This document shows positions 32,751 through 43,535 of a stretch of 64,000 nucleotides of DNA, one piece after another. Position numbers and translations under genes: made by a program. The DNA is taken from positions 57,361,518 to 57,425,517 of the forward strand of contig CM055869.1 of NCBI GenBank assembly GCA_029582165.1. Reading direction: 5' to 3'. The notes beneath the pieces are model-generated. The model made no database searches. It had not been told where the DNA came from and worked only from the letters and a program-made list of their open reading frames with translations. The stretch is from Portulaca oleracea (Eukaryota; Streptophyta; Magnoliopsida; Caryophyllales; Portulacaceae). Position 1 is the stretch's first letter; each line of letters begins with the position of its first letter.

Positions 32751-34051
32751 ATGGCCTCGCTTCGTGATATGTCTAGAAATTTTCAAAAGCTAGAACGCTT
32801 TGAAGGAGTGAATTTTCGGCATTGGCAAAGCAAGATGCATTTCTTGTTAACTACTCTCAGTGTGCCCTTTGTGCTTAACATTGAGATTTCTCCAAAGGTG
32901 ACTCAAGACCCTCTGACAGAGAAGGCACGAGCATCATGAACCGCGGAGCCTCCTAATGAATCAACCGACAAGACTTCCACGGATGGTGATAAAGGCAAGG
33001 AACAAGGTAAAGACAAGATGTCTATGGAAGATGCGGAAGCTACTCGACAAAGACTAAAGATAGAGAATGATGACTATATATATAGATGATGCATTCTCAA
33101 TGGGATGAACGATACTCTCTTCGATGTCTATCAACATGTGGAGACGGCCAAGAAGCATTGGGAGATGCTTGAGGCCAAGTACATGTTGGAAGATGCATTA
33201 AGTAAGAATTTTCTTGTTAGTCAATTCATGAAGTTTAAGATGGATGATAATAGGAAAATTCTAGATTAATTTCATGAGATTCAACATATTTTGAGTAACT
33301 TCAAGCAACACAACTTAAATATGGATGAATCTATAATCATATCTTCTATCATTGACAAACTACCTTCTTCTTGGAATGAGACTAAAAGGACACTCATGCA
33401 CCGGAGAGAGGCTATATCTCTTGAGGGTTTGGCTAACCATCTTCGGATTGAAGAAGAGTTACACCTTCAAGATGGTACCAAAGAGCAATCTAAGGTCCAT
33501 ATGGTGCAAGAGAATAAGGAAAAAACAAGAATAAGAATAAGAGTCACAACAAAACTAGCAAGGAAGTTCAAAAGCCTAAGCAAGTTTATTGGGGATGTGG
33601 CAAATCGAGGCACACAAAGTGAAAGTGTTATCAATGGAAAAAGAAGCATGGTCTTTTGAACAAAGATACATTTAAAGGCAAAAGCAAGGAGAAGGAACCC
33701 AATTCCTTTGTAATTATGATTAAGGATCATATCAATATGGTCTCCATTGGTTGTAACGATTGGTATATAAACTCGGGTGCATCAAGGCATGTTTGCATTG
33801 ATAAGAGTTTATTCGAGACTCTCAAACCGATGGATGATAGTGTGAAACTCTACATGGGCAACAACCATCCGGTCAAATTTGAAGACATTGGGAAAGTGGA
33901 ACTTGTTTTCACTTCAGAAAAATCTTTGCTTTTGAATGATGTGTATTTAGCTCCGAATGTTTGTAAGAATCTTGTATCTGGTTATCTCCTTAGCAAGTTT
34001 AGTTTTATGCAAATTTATGATGGAGATAACTATGTACTTTCTAAGGGAGAG
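32751..34051 (+). pseudogene. Copia gag and protease, truncated
   Basis: Gag begins at 32751 with 'MASLRDMSRNFQKLERFEGV' and continues in broken frames through 'SIIDKLPSSWNETKRTL' and 'LANHLRIEEELHLQ' (33291-33500, UBN2-type core). A worn zinc knuckle with 'WGCGKSRHTKC' lies near 33585. The protease segment (33656-34051) reads 'WYINSGASRHVCIDKSLF', where the catalytic D of D-S-G-A is N. The frame ends at 34051, exactly where another LTR-like sequence begins, so integrase, RT and RNase H are missing. Confidence 0.8.
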
Positions 34052-36600
34052 TGTAGACGCTGAATTTTGTCATTCAATTTAGTTTTGTAAATATTGTAAT
34101 TTATTTTGAGTTTCTTTTATTTTAGAATAATTTAGAAAAATGCCAAGAATTTTGAAATACAAAAAGATGAAGAAATGAAGGGAAAACCCCAAAAAAAAAG
34201 CCATCACAAAAAAACCCAACCAAAACAGCCCAAAAAAGTGAAGCATACCGCCAGGTATTCGAGCGGGTCATGCCCTACCCGGGATACCTCGGGAAGCGTG
34301 CAGCTGGACTGTCCCCAGACCCAGGCATACCGCCAGGTATTTGGGTGGGTCAGGCTCGACCCGATTGACCTCGGGAAGCGCGCTGACCTAGGGAAACACG
34401 CAACTGGGCGTCTCCAAAGCCCATCATGCCTGCAGGTATTGTGGCTGTTGCCCTATCATTTTTACCCTAATTTATACCCCGATTTCACCTATAAATACCC
34501 CATCCAATTCCATTCACCCCACACACCGAAATCACCCTAGCGTATTGACACTAGGTGATTTTTCTCTTCTCCCTCCTTTTTTTTCACTTTGCATTCATTT
34601 TACTTAGCATTCTAGCTAGTCTCTATCTCTATCTCTCTCTCTATTTCTTCACTTGTATTATTTTGTAACATGAGTTAATAATAATAAACTTGACCTAAAT
34701 AAAACTTGAATGTTTATTAATAAGACTTACTCATGTTTAATTTCGTTTTATTTCTTGGATATTTATTTCTCGCAGTTATTATTGCATTTGCATGCAACTA
34801 AATAAACAAACTACATTAATTGAGAGAAAGAGAGAGAGAGAGAGAGCTGGATGTGTGTATGTTATGATTCAATTAGGTTAAGGGTAATATGGTTATTTTT
34901 TATTGTATATATGTTATAATTTAAGTAAACACCTCTTTACACCCCAAATTGGGATGTTAAAAAGATAAGGGTTAAGAGGGGTAAATGGGGGTAAATCTCA
35001 CTCCCTCTTACTCTCCCTCACCCTCCCTCACTCTCTTCCAAAGCATGCAGGGGTAAAGGGGATGATGGAAATCAGCCCACGCTAAGTCCCCCAAGCCCAA
35101 TCAAGGAGGCCCAATTGAAGCATCGAGTTAAAGATGAGATCCTTCATGAAAAGACTCCATTCTATACAAGCCCAAAAAGGAAGATTAAGTTCATTTACAT
35201 CAAGTGGGCCAAAGAAGGAAAATATAAAGTAGAAGTCCAAAGGCTCATTCACATGGTGTGCTTCTTATTTCAAGAGGATGTAAACATCCTAGGCGAAGCC
35301 CAACTACACGTCCAAAGCCCACGTCCAAGATCAAGGGTCCAAGCGAATTTTACATTTGATCTTTTGGATGTAATTTTATTTTATAGCTTTTAATTATTTT
35401 GGTGTGATTTATTTTATTAGGAGTCTATATTAGACTAAAATGTTCTAAGGTGTTCTAGAATGTTCTAGAAGGTGTGAGTGTGTGTGTGACGTGTGGAAGA
35501 GTGTTTTACGAGCCAAGAATTAGTTATCCTAGATAAAGTTGGCTTATTTTGTAATTAATCCATCTTGGATTAGGAAAGTCTAAACCTATTAGGATAAGAT
35601 TGAAGTAACAAACTCCCCTTAGGATAAGGAATCCTAATCCAAGGGAGAGTAGTATAGATTAGGCGTCTAGTATTAGGATTCCTTGGCTTGCACGCCAAGT
35701 AGGAGAATCCTAGTCTAATTAGTATGGCTTGCACGCCAAGTAGAGAGTTCTAGTCCATATAGGACTCTATTAGTATAAATAGCTAGGCATGTAGCCTTAC
35801 AAAATGAATAAACCTTGAATTATGAAATCAATTAAGCTTTTAGCTTTCTCTCGAGTGTTTGGATAAACCCTCACCCCTTTTCTTCTATTGTATCTTGGCA
35901 TGGCATCCAAGTGGTTAGAAATAGTTTGATCCCAGGTTGCGGTCTAGATCAAGTTAGCTCTAGGTTGTCTTTCTTGTGGATTCAAGTTAGAAACCTAGAT
36001 CTATCCGTTCTTACCTTTTTGTCAATACAGTTAAGGTAATTAAATCATTGTCTTTCTATCAATATAGTTAAGACAAGACAAACCTTACCCCCTTTATCTC
36101 CCCAACCAAACGTCACCTCCCTCTCTCTCTTCCTCTCACAAACGCCACCTCCTCTCTTTTCTCTCTCCATAACAAACTCCCAACAAACTCCCTCTCTCTC
36201 CTCCCAACAAACTACTACCCTTTCCCTTTCTTACAATCCCAACGCCAACCCCTCTCTCTCTCCCCTCCTACCTCATGTCAACCCTCCTCCATAACCACCA
36301 TCCAAGATTCAATCATCTTTCTCTCTTTCCCGTTCAAGATTCAATCTTTCTTGAATCTTGAAACCACAAAAGTCCTCACGACAAAATAGTCTCCACAAAG
36401 ACCCCCTTTCATGAGAACTTCCCCTTTCTTTCCCACCTTAATCTCGTGAACCCTCCCATCTTCCTGTTTGGTTGCACGTGTTTCATGTATTATCGGAATT
36501 AAGAATCTTTCTTGGTCCCGTAATACATCAGAGGAGTAAGTATCTTTCTTGACCCCTCCTAACCCCCCTTACCCTCCTCCCAAGCATAGTGTTAGTAGCC
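34052..36600. repeat. Nested LTR-like and MITE debris
   Basis: TGTAGACGCTGAATTTTGTC at 34052 looks like the start of an LTR. A GC-rich block (34245-34430) repeats 'cataccgccaggtatt' and 'ctcgggaagcg'. A TATA-like 'cctataaatacc' lies near 34489 and (CT)/(GA) runs near 34624 and 34825. From about 35067 to 36077 is a second LTR-like block with 'ggcttgcacgccaagtag' twice (near 35682 and 35726) and 'agtataaatagctagg' near 35773. CT-rich words at 36115-36260 and 'ttaccctcctcccaagca' near 36570 resemble sequence near 34990-35050. No coding sequence is supported. Nesting boundaries are uncertain. Confidence 0.45.
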
Positions 36601-37211
36601 CAATGTGTTGCATTTTAACACAAACTGTTCCACCAAAAGAAATTGACTATAAGGCCATCGATCTTTCTAGCTAGGATTGTTGGGATTTTATAGACCGGGA
36701 GTTGATAATTCAAAGCTGAAAGCACCACATTATTAATATAATTCTACCACTGGCCGATAAGACTGACGCCTTCCACGCTTGGAGTTGGTTTGCTATGATG
36801 TCATGCATAAACTCTGGCTGAAAGACTTTCCTCTTGTCGAGTGTTGGGTGAACATCAAGATACTACCAAAAGAAATTTACTATAAGGCCATCGATCTTTC
36901 TAGCTAGGAGATTGTGTTAAAAACTTTGACCGTTAATATCTTAATTTGTATAATGATTCATTATACAAAATTGATGTCATAGATTCGTGATGAAAAATAC
37001 TATTAGAAAGTATAATATTATATTTTTTTATAAAAGTTTTATACTAAAAATTATTTATTAAAGATTGGCACTGAAAACCATAAATGACAGATAAAAAAAA
37101 AACGGAGGGAGCACTTTCTAAATGCCTATGTGTAGTCGAGCCCAAACAATGCCTTTGTGTCATTTCTTAATGAATTAGCAGTCGCATTTAAATTTTATTG
37201 AAGAAGAAAAA
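36601..37211. repeat. Short direct repeats and a Stowaway remnant
   Basis: A segment of about 45 bp, 'accaaaagaaattgactata' followed by 'aggccatcgatctttctagc', occurs at 36632-36676 and again at 36865-36909 with one change. About 36920-37112 is an AT-rich piece ending 'aaaacggagggag', the right end of a Stowaway element whose left end is lost. No gene. Confidence 0.5.
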
Positions 37212-37584
37212 GGAAAATTGGAAAAAAATAGTCCAAACTTTGTGAGTATTGGAAAAAAATAATCCAAACTTACAACTTGTTAAGAATGAGCGGAACTTTA
37301 ACCTTTATTATTTTTCCATCATTTAGTTAAATTCGTCCAAAAAATGACGTGGTGGTGACGATATTACACATGGAGCGTACTTTTAACTTTTTTTTAGTTG
37401 CAAAAAGTCTCATGTATAATATCGCCCTAAGGCCCCTAACCACGTCACTTTACGAACAAGTTTAATAAGGTGGTGGATGCTAAAAGTAATAGACATTAAA
37501 GTTCAGCTTATCCATAACAAAGTTATAAGTTCAAATTATTATTTGCCATTACATTCAAAGTTTAGATTATTTTTTTCCAATTTC
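37212..37584. mobile_element. Foldback MITE upstream of the BCCIP gene
   Basis: The ends are inverted: left 'gaaaaaaatagtccaaactt', right 'aagtttagattatttttttcc'. Inner blocks mirror each other ('ccaaaaaatgacgtggtggt' near 37336 against 'accacgtcactttacgaac' near 37439; 'gatattacac' against 'gtataatatc'). Non-coding, ending about 60 bp before the presumed BCCIP leader. Confidence 0.7.
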
Positions 37585-38283
37585 AAAAAAAAAAACCTTT
37601 GTATGATGACTATATTTCGGAAAAAAAAAAGAAAGCCCTTTTAACATCCCTATTCCCTCCTTTCCGCACCCCTCACGCCCTCCAATTCTCTGCTCGCCGC
37701 CGCCGAAATCTCGCCGGAAAGTTTGGTTGTCGACTGTCGAAACTGAGCCCTACTTAGTACTAACCCTAATTTGACGCCGCCGTTGGAAGAAGAACTTCAT
37801 CGTCGAAAGAAGGCCAGCCCTAACCTTTCTTCTGTACAGTGAGTTCTAAATTTCTCGTCTTACTTAGTTTCTCTTGGGAAGAATCAGTAGGAATTGTTTG
37901 TCGATGTATAATTAATCTGCTTGCTTAATTCAAAGAAAACGAGGCCGAATTTACTGTGTCGAAATCTTATGCTTCGTTTTGAGTGTTGTTGCCCTTGTTG
38001 CTGCGGACAATACAATGATGCAGTTGCAAGAACTGGCTAGTTTTACAGTGAAATGGGTGTGTGAGGTTTATTTGCGTCCAAATTAGGGTTTTCTTGGGTG
38101 TTTAGGGGATGCATCGTTAGGAAACTCAACAACTATTGAGGGTCTTCACTTTTCAGTGCTAACATTCTGGTGACATGAAGATTGGAACAATGTAACATAT
38201 GAGTGAAAGATGTGATTTTGCATAATTTAACTGGCACATATAGCTTACTACTGATTACTGATCTCAATTCTTTTTAAATAATG

Positions 38284-38477
38284 GTGCCATTGGTAGTTTC
38301 CGGGAAAGACTTTCCCTAGGGCCCCTTGGGAAAATGTTTACCGAAATTGAGAGTGAAATAATGAGATCCACACTAAAACTTTCCCGCCCATTTGCTACAA
38401 CCAAACATGGGAAAGTTTGTCGACTTAGAAAAGTGGACTAACTTTGCCGGAAAGTTTTGGAACCAAACGCTCCCTAA
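38284..38477. mobile_element. hAT-like MITE in the BCCIP leader intron
   Basis: The ends are imperfectly inverted: 'gccattggtagtttccggg' on the left and 'ccggaaagttttggaaccaa' on the right, the latter followed by 'acgctccctaagg'. The interior matches the MITE at 14695-15145 ('aaataatgag', 'caaccaaacatgggaaagtt', 'gtcgact'). Confidence 0.6.
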
Positions 38478-38809
38478 GGAAATCATTCAACTCATTTTCT
38501 GCATATGATTCCTTAGACCTTATCTGTGAATCATGCAAACTACAGTAGGACCTCATTTACATAGATTTTTATAAGGTGTAGTTTTGTGTACACTGGTAAT
38601 CAAGTATTGTCGTATTGACCTTTTTTTTTTTTTTTTTTTGCTTCATTTACGTCTAATTATAGCAATAGAGGTGCATGGATTTGTGATTCTACTTTGATTG
38701 TCTTTGCCCATTTCATTTCCAATTGGAAGACAAAACTTCTAGGAATATTTATTTTCTGATATAGATGTCTCCCTTATAAAGCTGATGTTTTTGAACCTAG
38801 ACCGTCATG

Positions 38810-38992
38810 GACTAAAGTAAACTGCCTCATTAGGTCACCACCTCACCTATGCTTCTTTTCCATGGAGTTGTAGGTAGCAAACAATTTCTAGATCTTGGTT
38901 CAATTGGAACCAATCTCCCTAAATTGCAAAATTTAGGGGTAAGACTACTACATTTGACCCCCTCCATGCCTCGCTTGGGGGGGATTTGGGAG
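38810..38992 (+). mobile_element. SINE-like repeat, copy 1
   Basis: Shares with 44380-44550 the segments 'ggactaaagtaaa.tgc', 'aacaatttct.aatcttggt' and 'caattggaacca', then 'ggggtaag....ctacat' and 'gaccccct'. The order resembles plant Au-type SINEs. No A-tail or target duplication was found, so this is a tentative family call. Confidence 0.45.
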
Positions 38993-39095
38993 CTCAGATT
39001 ATTGGTGTTGGCTTATGTCTTTCTGATATAAGATGTCTAGCATTCATGAAGTTCAGATTTCAGGTTAGGGAATAACTGAATAATCGAACCAGGGG

Positions 39096-41744
39096 ATGCC
39101 TAGGAAGCCAACAAGACATCGCCGGTTGGCACCTCAACCTGTCACATTCTCTCGGTTTTCTCGTTCAGTTGCTCAGGTTGCAGCTGCATGCTCCTTGAAT
39201 TCCAAGGGCTTTAAATCAGGTTCCCACAATAACCCCTCTTCAAAATTAGGTACAAGGTCCCGTTAACTTCAGGCTTGGCATTGTTTTGCTCCACTCAGTA
39301 TGTCCTATGTCATCTGATGGGAAGAATATATATGTTTTTTTGCACATCCAGACGATGGACCTGTGAAGGATACAACACTGAAAAAGGGCAAGCAGAAGTC
39401 GGATTCCTCTGATGACGAAGCCCCTCTGGTGAGGAACATGTGTTATTTTAGTTCCAGCTGAATCACAACTTATTATTGTGTGCTGTTTAATTGAAAATTT
39501 TGCTCTCTTGAAGGAAGTTGTCCAGGCAGATTTTGCATTCTTTGATCCAAAACCTGATGACTTTCATGGAGTCAAGATACTCTTACAAACATATCTCGAC
39601 GACAAGCAATGGGATTTGAGTGGTTTCGTTGACTTGATATTAGCTCAGACAACAGTTGGCTCTGTGGTTAAGATAGAGGATGATGAAGATGATGCATTAT
39701 TCGCGCTTCTCACAGTTTTGAACTTGGGAAGATATAAGGTAAAATAAAAGAGGTCCCTTGTAACTTATGTCTTCAATATATTTTCCTTATGCTTTGGTAT
39801 AATGCAATCTTGTTGTCCTTTCTTTAGGATTTCCTTGGGGCCATTAGGCATTTCCCCCCTTTCCGAGGCAATTAACCTTTAATTACGAAAGAATGCTTAA
39901 AGAGCAATCTTTCCATGAAAGTTGTGGATGTTTTTTTATGTCACCGGTGTGCGTAAAGGGTAAGAATGCTAATGCTAGGATGCTTAGGAGAGACATAGAG
40001 AACATTCAAACTAATCTGCAGTTGCATTAGGGGTAACTTGTTCCTATTTAGCCAATACTATTCACAGGCTTAATGTACATGGATGATCATTTTTGTTCAT
40101 CCGATAAGGGTGTGAGGAAAAATGTAGGAATGTCTCATTTGACAAGAAGTTTGCTGTTATGCATTGAATCATATTAGGCTCGGGTGCAAATTTAGTTTCC
40201 AATGCGAGTATTCCTATTTCAGAATACCGGGTTCTTTTGGTTTGGCAGGACCAGAAGTCTATAATTGAACTTAAGGGTCACTTGCTTAAAGTATGTGAGG
40301 GAAGCACCTTCTTCGGTGAGTTAAAAGGGCTTTTAGAGGACAAGGCTGAACATGTGGGACTCGTGGTCTCTCAGCGCGTGATGAATCTTCCTCCCCAGCT
40401 CTTGCCACATCTTTATAATGCCCTTTTCGATGAAATTGGATGGGCCACTGAAGATGAGGTTAGGCCGGGCCTAACTTGTTTCATTTCATTTACTGATAGT
40501 ATTTGTTGTTCATCTCGTGTAATCGATCCAACACTGAATTCCTCTCTGCTTTTTTTTTTTTTTGGTTGCTGTTTTGGGGTATTGAAGCCAACAGAAGATC
40601 TCCGTAAATCATTCCAGTTCAGATATTACCTATTGGTGACTAAAATATACAAGGTGAAATTCCGAGCTTTCTGAATGTCCTACTTTGTTGAGTACTGTTG
40701 TCAGGTTAAATTATATATGTATATACTTACATATGTGTATTTTTCTTTCGGGCAACTGTAGAAAATTTCCCACACGAAAAAGGGATCCGCTACTAGCAAT
40801 GAAGAGGATACAATTTATTTGAAGCCAGAAGATGAACTTTTCCACCAGGTTATTTCCCGACACTCGATAACACCGAGAAGTTGTGCTACATGATTGGGAT
40901 TTAGTCTAATAACTTATATGATTATTGCTTGATGCCATTTGCAGCTTTCTTCGTGGTCCATTACGTTTCCCTTGCGGACACAACTTGTAGCAGCTCAAGA
41001 GGCAAGTGATGGTCTAAAAACTGCTCTCTCTTGTTCGTTCTTTCTTCTAACTGTATGAGTTAAAGGACTTAACTGTCGATATCACTTACTTTTTAGTCAC
41101 AATCTGCTGAACCCTATCTCCCCCCCCCCCCACCCCACTATTCTATATATGATTCACGGGAAAGTTTAATCCTTGTAGTTGTAAGTGCATTTGGTAATAT
41201 CTCGGGAAATGTCTTCCTAGGAAATTATCGGTTCTCGGAAAAACTTTCATAGGAAATTGTATTTTACAGTGTTTGTGGTTTACATCTTGAAATGATGGGA
41301 AGCTTTGTTTGAAATGTTCAAACTGCGCCTTGGGTTTTCAATATGTAGGGTGTATTTTGGAAATTCCAGCAATATATAATTCACATGTCAAACTGTGTAA
41401 AAGTTCCCCGTAACCCAATTCTCGGAGTTGGATTGTGAAAAAATGGACCCTATGTAAAACTTCTTCCCATCCATTGAACATAACTGAAGACTGGTAAATT
41501 TGTAAATTGTAACCAACTTTCCATGGAAAAAATGCCAAGCTAATACTCCCTTAGCTTAGCTGTTCTAGGAGTTGCATTTTACCATCATTTTATGCTGATA
41601 ATAAATTTTTCTTGACTTGTTGCTTGGTCGAATTTACTGGTGCAGTTGAAAAATTACCGGCTGACAGGTCTAGTGATGGCGGTTGAAGCGGATAAAGCAC
41701 CCACATTCCGGAATCAGTTGCAGTCTCTCATCGACGACTCTTGA
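39096..41744 (+). CDS. BCCIP/BCP1 family protein (p21- and BRCA2-interacting protein homologue)
   Basis: Eight exons join in frame to 324 aa: 39096-39249, 39352-39428, 39514-39738, 40249-40458, 40588-40653, 40762-40848, 40945-41001, 41646-41744. All introns are GT-AG except intron 7, which needs a GC donor (GAG/GCAAGT at 41002) to keep the frame. The protein begins 'MPRKPTRHRRLAPQP', has an acidic patch SDSSDDEA near residue 70, then the family signature 'VQADFAFFDPKPDDFHGVK' and 'DDEDDALFALLTVLNL', and ends 'LVMAVEADKAPTF...DDS'. Yeast Bcp1 works in nuclear export and ribosomal-protein chaperoning, and animal BCCIP in cell-cycle and DNA-repair contexts; the plant role is inferred from family only. 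The length matches the family. No sign of decay. Confidence 0.95.
41165..41545. mobile_element. Worn MITE in BCCIP intron 7
   Basis: The left end 'gtgcatttggtaatatctcg' followed by 'ggaaatgtcttcctaggaaa' and the right part 'aaccaactttccatggaaaa' resemble the gtttggta/ggaaa family seen at 14695 and 38284. Arms are badly eroded and edges are approximate. Confidence 0.35.
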
Positions 41745-43535
41745 GGCCCCACAAAAGAGCGGCTAATCTACAAATTCTGTACTGTTGGGAAAGTGAGTCG
41801 CGATCAATTTTGTCACTCATTCGTTTACTTTTATTGTGATGTAACATGTAGGCAGTGAATTTTACTAGAAGATTGCCATAGTGTTGAACAGAAATATGCT
41901 TCTGGGTAAACAATTGATTCCCCAGGGAGATCCAAACAGTAGAATGCCATTTGATTATTGCGAGTTGAGAAATTTTCCCGAAATTTGCTTTTGTATTTGG
42001 ATCAATATTTGACATTCTTGGAAATTTATAGTCTACTGTTTCATCAACGTGTTTATAGTGAATCTAATAGCTATGGATGTTTGTAAATTCCTGGAGTTGA
42101 TTGCTAGGTTGTCGAGTATTGTATAAAAGAGAAGAAGATTTTGAACCAAATCAAACTCATCACTCGTACCTGTAACTATATGGCTATATCTAACATGTGG
42201 GAAAAGTGGCACCCATATTGGGATGGGCTTGGTTGGGTCAGGGGTGGCCCATAGGCTATATAGGGTTGGATCAGGTCAAGGTTAGCTCATTGAAGTTGCG
42301 GGATGGGTCGGGTTTTCTAATAAAAGGATTGGCCAATAAGCCACCTCCCAGCGCCACCTTGAACCACCAGCGCTAACCCGAGTCACCTAAGACCGCCCAA
42401 CCCCAAAACCAACCTAGAACTCCCCTTGGACTGGTTTTGTCTGTGCCACCCAGGCCCGCTGCAGTTGCCACCCTCGCCACTGCAACCGCCTCCGAAACAT
42501 ACTCCGCAGGAGCCTCCCATCGGCCACCCTATTGCCACCCGTTGACCGACTATCACCCTATTGCCACCCGTTGACCGACTATAGGCCGTCGTTTATCATC
42601 CACGAATCCTCTATTTCTTCTGAATGTGGCGTGAAGAGAGAAAAAGGGGGAGGATCCTCACAACTTTTACAAGAAACCTGAAAGTACCTCTTAATATTAA
42701 TAGCCTTGTCCCTTGTGATATTGGCTCATCCTTTGAGGTCAAAAACACTTGGTCATCACTTATATCCGTATCCATTTTGTCATAACAACCAAGCTACCAC
42801 ATGCATACTGGCAAAAACCGATTTGAAATGTAACAAACTTGGAATACGGAGCATACCGAACCCGACTCAACCCGACCCGCCCCAATTGACAAGTCTACCC
42901 GTAATCAACCGTTCAAGTTCAAACTTGGGGCATATTTTACCCAATTTATCAACATGCAAGCATTGCAATAATATTAGTTTAACAGAGCTCCTAGTTCATT
43001 TGCAGTTTCGAAAATTACTGTGGAATAACTTCGATCGGAAAAAAACACCAATGAAGCGATGTAAAGTCCAGTCAAGAAGATGAAGTATAAAAATAGGGAC
43101 AGATATATAAAAGCATAACCTTGCTCAGTACTCAAATTAAAGCTTAGCTTACAACAACACAGACAAGGCGCCGGGTGAATCCCAGGGTACAAAATCAGTG
43201 CTGGGTAACTTAACTTACTACATGGACAAACACAACACCCCCTACAATGGTTTTCCCTTTTCACTATTACATGGAGAGATGTCATCGTTCAATTGGACGG
43301 ATAACTTGGGGAAAAACCGGTACCTCTGCCAGATTCGCGTCACTCTCATCTCCTACTTGAACTATATATTACAATTGAAGGTGATTCGTTCGACCCATAC
43401 ATAACAATCGAGCATAGATTCTGCATGAAGATGACGTCTTTTAGAAAAGGCTTGTTTATGAAAGACGGATTGTATGGAAAGAAAGAAGACAGTAATCTTG
43501 ATATATATTTATTACCTGACGATACATTGATAATA
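41745..43535. other. Region between the convergent BCCIP and proline-rich genes
   Basis: Holds the 3' UTRs of both genes. Around 42230-42320 and 42850-42900 are 'gggttgg..tcgggt' and 'cccgactcaacccgacccg' words, mirror images that may be worn ends of one element. Between them lies an unusually GC-rich stretch (42340-42620) without a long open frame. No gene called. Confidence 0.4.
42525..42582. repeat. Perfect 29-bp tandem duplication
   Basis: The unit beginning 'caccctattgccacccgttg' (42525-42553) is repeated without change at 42554-42582, inside the GC-rich stretch between the two genes. Confidence 0.9.

Larger units (their letters stand above)
37640..39095 (+). promoter_or_regulatory. BCCIP 5' leader exon and leader intron
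   Basis: CG-rich leader-like sequence (37660-37840, with 'gccgccgccgaaatctcgcc') ends in a consensus donor (TGTACA/GTGAGT, about 37839). A matching acceptor (atttcag, about 39063) precedes the coding ATG by 33 bp. The gene therefore probably has a non-coding first exon and a leader intron of about 1.2 kb that now contains a MITE and a SINE-like piece. The transcription start is not fixed. Confidence 0.6.

Noticed and set aside
34175..35393. Plus-strand frames in the LTR-like block
   Set aside because: No similarity to retroelement or host proteins. They lie across LTR features (TATA, repeats), so coding is unlikely.
39478..40674. Reading the BCCIP locus as separate single-exon genes (39478-39747, 40237-40674)
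   Set aside because: Frames run past good splice donors. The eight-exon model keeps phase at every junction and yields a full family-length protein.
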